Source of the DNA: an uncultured Erysipelotrichaceae bacterium | GTDB lineage: Bacteria > Bacillota_I > Bacilli_A > Erysipelotrichales > Erysipelotrichaceae | Length of the DNA stretch: 5,546 nt | Reading direction: 5' to 3' | Assembly (NCBI GenBank): GCA_900314345.1 | Contig: OMUX01000316.1 | Span: 1 to 5,546, forward strand | In this document: piece by piece, positions 1 through 5,506 of the stretch | How positions within the stretch are numbered: the first letter of the stretch is position 1 | Layout of the letters: every line of letters starts with the position of its first letter | Position numbers and translations under genes: made by a program | The notes under the pieces: generated by a model | Database searches by the model: none | What the model saw: only the letters and a program-made list of their open reading frames with translations | Told to the model about the DNA's origin: nothing

Positions 1-2288
1 AAACATTTGAATTCAAGGACAAAGACGGTGAGGTACTGGATCTTGATGCTGACAAGATCGATACAAGCGGAATTGAATTCACTGTAACAGGACCAGATTC
101 AGTTCCTCATAAATATACATATACACAGCTCAAGGAGAAGAACTTTGAATTGACTGGTTTGAGGGCTGGAACTTATACGGTTGAAGAGAGTAATTCATAT
201 ATTGAGGGCTATTCACCTGCAAAAGTCACATATACGTTTGATGGTGCTGCTCATAACGGAAACAACTGTGAGCTGGAGCTGACAAAGGGCAATGAAAAAG
301 AAGTTGCATTCAAAGATGAGTACAAGAAGCTTACGGGACGTGCAAGAATATCCTTCACTAAGAAGCTTACAGGCAGAGAGTGGACAGATGCTGACAATTT
401 CAGATTCACTTTGACCGGAACGAATGAGGCAGCAAAGCAACTTCTTGAAAACAAGTCTTTGGTGACAACGGTTACGAAAGCAAACGCTGTAAAACCGGTC
501 AGCTTTGAAAATCTTAACTTCGACAGTACAGGCGAATATAAATTCACAATCCAGGAAGAAAAAGGCAACGCAAAGGGAATCACATATTCAACTAAGGTAT
601 GCAATGTGGTTGTGAATGTGACAAACCTTGCAGATCAGGATAACCTGAATTCTCTGAAAACTGTTGTCACATATGACAGCAAGCAGGATATTCCGGAATT
701 TGAAAACTCCTATGATGCAATGGGCAGTTTCAAGTTGTCTGCAGTGAAGCACCTCGAAGGACGTAATTTCAAGAAGGGTGATACTTGGTCATTCACTGTA
801 ACAGGTTCGGATGGCGCACCGTTGCCTGAAAAGACATCAGTGACGATTGCACCGGAGAGCGGCAATGATGCTGCAGTTGATTTTGACGCAATTCCATTCA
901 CACTGAAAGATGCTGGCAAGACTTATACCTACACGGTGATTGAGACTGGTTCAGTTGCCGGTGTCACCAATGATGCAAAGCATACTGTTACCGTTAAGAT
1001 ATCTGACAATGGCGATGGTACTCTGAAGGTTGAACCAACGTACAGCGATGGTGACGTTATGAAGTTCACCAACACATATACTGCTTCCGGTGAATTTAAC
1101 CTTAGGGCAACAAAGCACCTTGAAGGAAGAAACTTCCAGAAGGGTGATTCCTGGACATTCACTGTAACAAGTGAAGAAAAAGGTGCACCACTGCCGAAGA
1201 ATGGAACTGTGAAGATTACCCCGGAGAGTGGAAATGATGCTGATGTGGCCTTCGACGTGATCGAGTACACGGAAGCTGATATTGACAAGACTTACACCTA
1301 CACTGTAACGGAGACAGGTAAGGTTGCCGGTGTCACCAATGATGCAAAGCATACTGTTACCGTTAAGATATCTGACAATGGCGATGGTATTCTGAAGGTT
1401 GAACCAACGTACAGTGATGGTGATGCTATGGTATTCACCAACAACTATGAAGCTTCCGGAGAATTGAAGCTCTCTGCAGTGAAACACCTCGATAACCGTG
1501 ATTTCCAGAAGGGCGATACCTGGACATTTACAGTTACTGGTTCTGAAGGGGCACCGATGCCTGAAAAGACATCTGTGGCTATTGCGCCGGAGAGCGGCAA
1601 TGATGCTGCAGTTGATTTTGACGCAATTCCATTCACACTGAAAGATGCCGGCAAGACTTACATCTACACGGTGACTGAAACTGGTTCAGTTGCAGGTGTT
1701 GCCAACGATGCAAAGGTACATACTGTAACGGTTAAGGTTTCTGACAATGGTGACGGTACATTGAATGTTGAAGCCAAGTACAGTGATGGTGATGCTATGG
1801 TATTCACCAATACATACAAGCCGACACCAACACCGACTCCTACGCCTACACCGGATACCGGGACAGGCGGACTAGTGATCAGGAAGACAGTTACCGGTAA
1901 TGGTGATCAGAACAAGTACTTCAACTTTCATATCATGCTGAGCGCTGATATTACCGGCCAGTATGGAGATATTAACTTCGTACATGGCAGTGCTGATGTA
2001 CAGCTGAAGTCCGGTGATGAGCTCAGTGCATGGGGCATCCCGAATGGCACAAGCTACTGGGTAACAGAAGCGGAAGCCAACAAGGATGGCTATACAACAA
2101 CGATGAAGAATGAAACCGGCACGATCTACACAGGCGAAACACACTATGCTGAGTTCGTAAACAAGAAGGGCGGACACAATGATGTCTACACCGGAGATCA
2201 TTCCAATCTCATCAAGTACTTCGGTACACTGATTGCTTCTCTGGCTGCTGCAGCATTTGCAGGAAGACAGCTGAGGAAGAACAGATAA
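1..2288 (+). CDS. Cell-wall-anchored repeat surface protein (FctA/Spy0128-like isopeptide domains), 5' end missing
   Basis: The reading frame is open from base 3 to the TAA at 2286-2288 (761 codons) and continues upstream of the window. The TTG at 150 lies inside a domain and is not the real start. In order: an incomplete beta domain (3-332) with an E-box-like GTYTVEES; a divergent FctA-like domain (about 330-722); three similar FctA-like domains (723-1817); a Pro-Thr linker; a DUF7601/Cna-B-like domain (about 1872-2171); and a sorting signal. Each FctA-like domain has the Lys (K-x-L-x-G-R), Glu and C-terminal Asn (F-x-N-x-Y) expected for an intramolecular Lys-Asn isopeptide bond. Lys codons start at 360, 747, 1113, 1482; Glu at 555, 942, 1311, 1677; Asn at 705, 1071, 1440, 1809. 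Such domains form rigid, protease-resistant stalks on Gram-positive surfaces. The role is probably adhesion or pilus shaft. The missing N-terminus would hold the signal peptide and any binding head. The family call is confident; the ligand is unknown. Confidence 0.93.
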   Translation, partial: TFEFKDKDGEVLDLDADKIDTSGIEFTVTGPDSVPHKYTYTQLKEKNFELTGLRAGTYTVEESNSYIEGYSPAKVTYTFDGAAHNGNNCELELTKGNEKEVAFKDEYKKLTGRARISFTKKLTGREWTDADNFRFTLTGTNEAAKQLLENKSLVTTVTKANAVKPVSFENLNFDSTGEYKFTIQEEKGNAKGITYSTKVCNVVVNVTNLADQDNLNSLKTVVTYDSKQDIPEFENSYDAMGSFKLSAVKHLEGRNFKKGDTWSFTVTGSDGAPLPEKTSVTIAPESGNDAAVDFDAIPFTLKDAGKTYTYTVIETGSVAGVTNDAKHTVTVKISDNGDGTLKVEPTYSDGDVMKFTNTYTASGEFNLRATKHLEGRNFQKGDSWTFTVTSEEKGAPLPKNGTVKITPESGNDADVAFDVIEYTEADIDKTYTYTVTETGKVAGVTNDAKHTVTVKISDNGDGILKVEPTYSDGDAMVFTNNYEASGELKLSAVKHLDNRDFQKGDTWTFTVTGSEGAPMPEKTSVAIAPESGNDAAVDFDAIPFTLKDAGKTYIYTVTETGSVAGVANDAKVHTVTVKVSDNGDGTLNVEAKYSDGDAMVFTNTYKPTPTPTPTPTPDTGTGGLVIRKTVTGNGDQNKYFNFHIMLSADITGQYGDINFVHGSADVQLKSGDELSAWGIPNGTSYWVTEAEANKDGYTTTMKNETGTIYTGETHYAEFVNKKGGHNDVYTGDHSNLIKYFGTLIASLAAAAFAGRQLRKNR
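723..1817 (+). repeat. Three tandem intragenic repeats of about 120 codons
   Basis: The units are about 723-1088 (122 codons), 1089-1457 (123 codons) and 1458-1817 (120 codons). Each starts at a G-[SE]-[FL]-[KN]-L segment and ends at F-T-N-[TN]-Y, so one unit is one FctA-like domain. DNA identity is patchy. Units 1 and 2 are identical over 954-1020 and 1323-1389. Units 1 and 3 are identical over 852-913 and 1587-1648. Units 2 and 3 share 33 identical bases at 1409-1441 and 1778-1810. Unit 3 has an extra valine codon in its A-K-V-H-T-V segment. The pattern fits recent duplication followed by recombination or gene conversion. Confidence 0.93.
1821..1853 (+). repeat. Pro-Thr dipeptide repeat linker
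   Basis: Eleven codons encode alternating Pro and Thr between the last FctA-like domain and the C-terminal domain. The codons vary synonymously (ACA, ACT, ACG; CCG, CCA, CCT), so this is a protein-level spacer rather than a perfect DNA microsatellite. Such segments commonly act as extended, often glycosylated, wall-spanning linkers. Confidence 0.85.
2178..2285 (+). other. Cell wall sorting signal with non-canonical VYTGD motif
   Basis: The last 36 residues have the three-part layout of a sortase substrate. A Thr-Gly motif in the context N-D-V-Y-T-G-D is followed by a hydrophobic segment (about LIKYFGTLIASLAAAAFAG) and a basic tail (RQLRKNR). The motif differs from LPxTG: valine replaces the proline and the leucine position is aspartate. 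Sortase processing is inferred from the layout; no sortase gene lies in the window. Confidence 0.78.
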
Positions 2289-2295
2289 TCTGAAG

Positions 2296-2333
2296 CCAGA
2301 TGAAAAGGTCTCGAGCGAGACCTTTTCATTTGG
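2296..2333. terminator. Bidirectional intrinsic terminator hairpin between convergent genes
   Basis: The arms 2296-2313 and 2316-2333 pair over 18 positions with a single G-T wobble, around a 2-base centre (effectively a 4-6 nt loop). The A-rich left arm (GAAAAGG) and T-rich right arm (CCTTTTC) give an oligo-U stretch in either transcript. It starts 8 bases after the adhesin stop and ends 25 bases from the reductase stop, so it can serve both genes. No long T-tract lies outside the stem. Confidence 0.85.
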
Positions 2334-2358
2334 GACGATGATTGTATTGCTGGATTTG

Positions 2359-4131
2359 TTACTTTACATTCTCGGCAATGGTTCTTCCGGCAATCCTTCC
2401 GAATACGAAGCTGTCACCGATGCCGGAACCATCAATTCTCTGTGTACCATGGAAGCCGCCTGTGACTTCACCTGCCGCATAGAGACCAGGAATCGGGTTT
2501 TCATTCTCATCCAGTACCTGTGTGTTCTCATTGATCAGGATGCCGCCCATGAAGTAGTGAGCACCGACACCATACTTGAAGCCATAGAGGTTTCCTTCCA
2601 GTGTCTGTGCACCTTCCTTGCCAAAGGCATCATCGGTACCGTCTGCGACATCTTCATTGTAGGCATCCACTGTGTTCTGGAGGGTATCATGGTCAAGGTT
2701 CAGTTTGACCGCTAATTCCTCGGCAGTTCCTGCCTCCTGAATGTAGCCTCCGTCGATCATGTTCTGAATATCGTCATTCAGTGCACCTTCATCAAAGATC
2801 ATATAGGCATTTCCATCAGGCTGGGATAATACTGCATCAACCATTTCGAATCCTTCCGGGGCAAAGCGCTCTGCATTGTCATTAACGACAATGGCATCGA
2901 CCTGGAATCCTCCGGGAAGCTTGTTCGGTGTTACCATGCCATAGCCTTCAGCGACGACAGGGAATGTCTGGATCTGATCCAGATCAACGGTCTTTGCACC
3001 GACTGCTTCTGCCATGAGAAGTCCGTCACCTGTTGTAGGCGCGATTTCATCCGTTGTTGCATTGGCAAGTCTCGGTGCTACTTCTGCAAGCAGTTTCTGG
3101 TTCTTTCCAAAGCCGCCTGTTGCAAGCAGTATTGCCTTGCCGGTGAATGTCACATCATTGCCATTGTCATCCGTTGCAACAACACCGGTTACCTTTCCGT
3201 TTTCATCCTGTACCAGATCATGTGCTGTCATATTGGTATAGAGGTTTACATCGGTATTCGCCAGTGCTTTGGCAACGGCATTGGTCAGTGTAATACCGGT
3301 GGAACCGTCTTTTCTTGCCTGCAGCATGTAGTAGTTTGTGACAGGGTTTCTGGGATCTTCCTGGATGTCTGTCTCAAACTCTACACCAAGATCATCAGAA
3401 AGCCAGTTGATCACTTCACCGCTGTTTTCCGCAAAGGCATCGACAAGGTTTTCGCGTGCTTCTTCATTCTGCAGCTGGAGTTCTTCCAGTCCTGCTGCAG
3501 AGGCATTGGCAGAAGTATATGTTTCATCTGCCAGCTGTACTTCAGAATCTGCTGCATTGATGCCATTGGCTGCTGCAGGGGTGTTGCCTCCGGTCTTGCC
3601 GGATTTCTCCAGAAGGACGACGGAAGCACCGGCATTGCTTGCGGTGACTGCTGCGGTCATGCCTGCAGCACCGGCACCGACGATGATGATATCTGCGTCT
3701 GTGACATAGTCTGCAGCTTCTTCTGTGGAAGCCGCTGCTGCAGAGCTGACCATGCTTTCCGGATCTCCGCCTGCCTGGGTGATGGCATCCTTGAGTGCCT
3801 CCAGATAGGCATTGGAAGAGATTGTTGCACCGGAGACGGTGTCTGCCGGCACTGCCTGGTTCTCCAGCGTCTGTTTCGTGAGTTCTTCAATGGCTGTTGT
3901 TCCGATGCCGTCTGTTTCTGCATTGTCGGAAGTGATGTCTGTGATGCTGTTGGCATCGAAGGTGACATGCAGTGTCACATCGCCGTTTCTTCCGGCTGCT
4001 GTGGCATCATAGGTGCCCGGGGTGAACTTTCCTGCAGGTTCCGCTGTGGAAGCTGCTGCAGAGCTTGTGCCGCATGCACTGAGCATTGCCATGGCAAGAA
4101 GTGCAGAGGCTGCTTTCCTGAATGTATTCAT
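2359..4131 (-). CDS. Lipoprotein flavin reductase: FMN-binding domain fused to fumarate-reductase-like FAD domain
   Basis: 590 residues from the ATG at 4131. This start is preferred over the ATG at 4152 because GGGAGGAAA sits just upstream of it and the protein then begins with a proper lipoprotein signal (MNTFRK, hydrophobic core, lipobox L-S-A-C, Cys20). Residues about 35-122 form an FMN_bind domain with D97-T-V-S-G-A-T103; Thr103 is the expected site for ApbE-type covalent FMN attachment. After a Ser/Ala linker comes a FAD-binding domain with G152-A-G-A-A-G157, Glu175 at the end of beta 2, G-G-N-T (181-184), A-T-G-G (337-340), H525-Y-F-M-G-G and G-E-V-T-G-G-F-H-G-T-Q-R565. It should sit on the outer membrane face and pass electrons from FMN to FAD to an external acceptor. 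By hand alignment with Shewanella fumarate reductase, the catalytic Arg402 falls on Met430 and His365 on Phe390, so a non-fumarate acceptor is likely. The divergent LysR-type gene probably controls it. Confidence 0.93.
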   Translation of the reverse strand: MNTFRKAASALLAMAMLSACGTSSAAASTAEPAGKFTPGTYDATAAGRNGDVTLHVTFDANSITDITSDNAETDGIGTTAIEELTKQTLENQAVPADTVSGATISSNAYLEALKDAITQAGGDPESMVSSAAAASTEEAADYVTDADIIIVGAGAAGMTAAVTASNAGASVVLLEKSGKTGGNTPAAANGINAADSEVQLADETYTSANASAAGLEELQLQNEEARENLVDAFAENSGEVINWLSDDLGVEFETDIQEDPRNPVTNYYMLQARKDGSTGITLTNAVAKALANTDVNLYTNMTAHDLVQDENGKVTGVVATDDNGNDVTFTGKAILLATGGFGKNQKLLAEVAPRLANATTDEIAPTTGDGLLMAEAVGAKTVDLDQIQTFPVVAEGYGMVTPNKLPGGFQVDAIVVNDNAERFAPEGFEMVDAVLSQPDGNAYMIFDEGALNDDIQNMIDGGYIQEAGTAEELAVKLNLDHDTLQNTVDAYNEDVADGTDDAFGKEGAQTLEGNLYGFKYGVGAHYFMGGILINENTQVLDENENPIPGLYAAGEVTGGFHGTQRIDGSGIGDSFVFGRIAGRTIAENVK

Positions 4132-4136
4132 GTATC

Positions 4137-4145
4137 TTTCCTCCC
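4137..4145 (-). promoter_or_regulatory. Ribosome binding site of the flavin reductase (decides start)
   Basis: Reading the minus strand, GGGAGGAAA lies 5 bases before the ATG at 4131; the GGAGG core is 8 bases from it. It falls inside the longer open frame beginning at 4152, which argues that the extra seven N-terminal residues are not translated. Confidence 0.85.
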
Positions 4146-4166
4146 TGATCATTCATTCACAAGCGA

Positions 4167-4172
4167 AGTATA
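4167..4172 (-). promoter_or_regulatory. Candidate -10 element for the flavin reductase
   Basis: The minus strand reads TATACT here, one mismatch from TATAAT, which would start transcription near 4160 and give a leader of about 30 bases. No good -35 is seen at 16-18 bp; the nearest is TTCCTT at 17 bp. A TTGAAC exists but only 12 bp away. A weak -35 fits a promoter that needs an activator such as the adjacent LysR-type protein. Confidence 0.45.
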
Positions 4173-4174
4173 AA
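4169..4174 (+). promoter_or_regulatory. Candidate -10 element for the LysR-type regulator
   Basis: TATAAA on the plus strand, overlapping the opposite-strand TATACT by four bases. The -35 is poor (TGATCA at 17 bp). Transcription would start near 4181, leaving a leader of about 57 bases that contains both the palindrome and the hairpin described separately. Confidence 0.4.
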
Positions 4175-4183
4175 TAAGAGGGA

Positions 4184-4201
4184 TGTTCAAAGGAATGAAC
4201 A
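4184..4201. promoter_or_regulatory. Palindrome TGTTCA-N6-TGAACA, candidate regulator operator
   Basis: Perfect 6-bp arms at 4184-4189 and 4196-4201 lie between the overlapping divergent -10 elements and the regulator gene. They cover about +3 to +20 of the inferred regulator transcript and lie upstream of the reductase -10. This placement suits activation of the reductase and autorepression of the regulator. T-N11-A spacings, the LysR-family hallmark, occur inside (T4186 to A4198; T4187 to A4199). It is assigned as a LysR-type site by position, not by any known consensus. Confidence 0.45.
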
Positions 4202-4214
4202 ATGTTGTACCATG

Positions 4215-4235
4215 GTGGCAACCGGAGGTTGCCAC
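4215..4235 (+). promoter_or_regulatory. Perfect 9-bp hairpin holding the regulator's Shine-Dalgarno sequence
   Basis: The arms GTGGCAACC (4215-4223) and GGTTGCCAC (4227-4235) flank a GGA loop, and two more G-T pairs are possible outside. The only good ribosome binding site for the ATG at 4238, GGAGG at 4224-4228, is made of the loop plus the first two bases of the right arm. In RNA this stem would end 2 bases before the start codon and should hinder ribosome access. The same palindrome could instead be a DNA operator. Confidence 0.6.
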
Positions 4236-4237
4236 TG

Positions 4238-5116
4238 ATGAATGATGAACAGCTCAGGACATTCCTGCTGATAGCAGAGAACGGAAGTTTCACGAAAGCA
4301 GAGAAGGACAGCTGGCTGAGCAAGCAGGCCATGATGAAGCAGATGAAAAGCCTGGAGGATGAACTGCAGGTGTCATTGTTTGAACGCAGCCATACCGGGG
4401 TGAAGCTCAGTGAGAAGGGGAAGATCTTCTGCAAGGGAGCGAAGAAGATCCTGAAGGAAGAGGAGCGATTGAAGGAATCATTGAAGGATACTGTCTCTAT
4501 TGTCCGGATCGGCAATGTGGAACACCAGGCAGTTCTGGATCCGGTGAACAGTGCCTTTGTGAAGGCACACCCTGAAATCCCTCTGCAGAGGGTCGTACAC
4601 CCGAACCACAGCGGGGAATGGAGAGTGGCAAACAATATCCAGGATGTGGCAGAGACCTTCCACCTGAAGAACAGCCCCGAGGCAGACAATACGGTATACC
4701 ATCGCCTGCTGGATGTTCCTTACCGCATTGCCGTATCTCTGAAACACCCGTTATGCAGGTACAGGAAGGTTTCCCTTGCTCAGCTGACAGTATATGAAAC
4801 CATGTGCTACCCGATCATGATGGAAGAGGAATACCTGAAGGAAGTCAGACAGGCATTCCATGTCCATCCGGAAAGACTGGTGGAACGCATGGATGTGGAC
4901 AATCAGGTCAGCTGTGCCTATGAGTGCATGAATACAGACAGGATACTGATTACTGCCAATCCCTTCATTCTGTCCGTGGAAGGACTGAAACTGATTCCAT
5001 TGGATCCAGGATGGACAAGGGAATACGGCATCCTTTCAAGAAAGGATGCAGGGACCGCTGTACAGACCTATATCGACTTTGCAGTGTCTTACTATACGGA
5101 ACAAAAAGAGAACTGA
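4238..5116 (+). CDS. LysR-type transcriptional regulator
   Basis: 292 residues from the ATG at 4238, giving MNDEQLRTFLLIAENGSFT, the standard N-terminus of this family, with GGAGG 9 bases upstream. An upstream in-frame ATG at 4202, preceded by AAAGGA, would add 12 residues and cannot be excluded. Residues 1-60 are the winged helix-turn-helix: E-N-G-S-F-T-K-A, then S-K-Q-A-M-M-K-Q-M-K-S-L-E and the wing L-F-E-R-S-H-T-G-V-K-L-S-E-K-G. A helical linker (about 62-85) follows, then a divergent substrate-binding-like domain (about 87-285) beginning V-R-I-G-N. It is expected to bind a small ligand and act as an oligomer on the divergent promoter region, controlling the reductase and itself. The MATE-like gene begins about 10-30 bases after its stop and is probably cotranscribed. 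The ligand is unknown. Fold assignment is confident; the target is inferred from divergent layout. Confidence 0.9.
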   Translation: MNDEQLRTFLLIAENGSFTKAEKDSWLSKQAMMKQMKSLEDELQVSLFERSHTGVKLSEKGKIFCKGAKKILKEEERLKESLKDTVSIVRIGNVEHQAVLDPVNSAFVKAHPEIPLQRVVHPNHSGEWRVANNIQDVAETFHLKNSPEADNTVYHRLLDVPYRIAVSLKHPLCRYRKVSLAQLTVYETMCYPIMMEEEYLKEVRQAFHVHPERLVERMDVDNQVSCAYECMNTDRILITANPFILSVEGLKLIPLDPGWTREYGILSRKDAGTAVQTYIDFAVSYYTEQKEN

Positions 5117-5125
5117 AATCTGCAA

Positions 5126-5506
5126 TTGGTGGTACACTCTGTATCCGTGAGTGAAAACAGAGAAAACAGCATCCTGGAAGGACCGATTGCCAGAAGAATG
5201 GCATTGTTTGCCCTGCCTCTTGCATTGAGCAGCATCCTGCAGCAGTTCTTCAACAGTGCCGATGTCGCTACGGTAGGACACTTTGCAGGAAGTACATCAC
5301 TGGCAGCGGTGGGTGCCAATGTGGCCAATGTCGGTGTCTTTGTGAACTTCATTGTGGGAGCTTCCATCGGCCCCAATGTCATCATTGCAAGACTCATCGG
5401 TTTAGATAAGAAGAATGAAGTCAATGCCAGCATCCATGCAATTCTGGGGTTTGCCATTGTCTTTGGCCTTGCATTAATGGGATTCGGAGAGTTAATAACC
5501 CCGTAG
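5126..5506 (+). pseudogene. MATE-family efflux transporter, N-terminal fragment, probably interrupted
   Basis: The translated start is typical of MATE exporters: I-L-E-G-P-I-A-R-R-M-A-L-F-A-L-P-L, then L-Q-Q-F-F-N-S-A-D-V-A-T-V-G-H-F-A-G, which covers TM1 and the following loop. TM2 (about residues 57-90, ending A-R-L-I-G) and TM3 (about 101-124) follow. Full-length members have roughly 440-460 residues and 12 membrane segments, whereas this frame stops at a TAG (5504-5506) after about 126 codons. MATE-like sequence seems to end near G-E-L-I, about base 5495, where the DNA changes character. The start is uncertain: TTG 5126, GTG 5129 or GTG 5147, none with a strong ribosome binding site, so translational coupling to the regulator gene is possible. 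MATE proteins use Na+ or H+ gradients to export cationic drugs or metabolites. The disruption could also be an assembly-edge artefact. Confidence 0.75.

Noticed and set aside
150..152. TTG as start of the adhesin
   Set aside because: The frame is open to base 3, and the domain is already under way before this codon.
951..1487. Minus-strand open frame (178 codons) opposite the adhesin repeats
   Set aside because: It is a shadow of the repeated coding sequence, its internal repetition simply mirrors the real gene, and it has no start signal.
723..1817. CRISPR array or noncoding satellite
   Set aside because: Units are about 360-369 bp, in frame, and encode folded domains; there are no short repeats with spacers.
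1848..1868. P-D-T-G-T-G-G as an internal sortase motif
   Set aside because: No hydrophobic segment or basic tail follows; a complete beta domain comes next.
4150..4152. ATG at 4152 as start of the flavin reductase
   Set aside because: The strong ribosome binding site lies downstream of it, and the lipoprotein signal begins properly at the ATG at 4131.
3220..4173. Long plus-strand open frame (317 codons), very rich in Cys, opposite the flavin reductase
   Set aside because: It is antisense to an unmistakable gene. The cysteines come from reading alanine-rich GCA/GCT codons backwards, and there is no ribosome binding site or recognisable domain.
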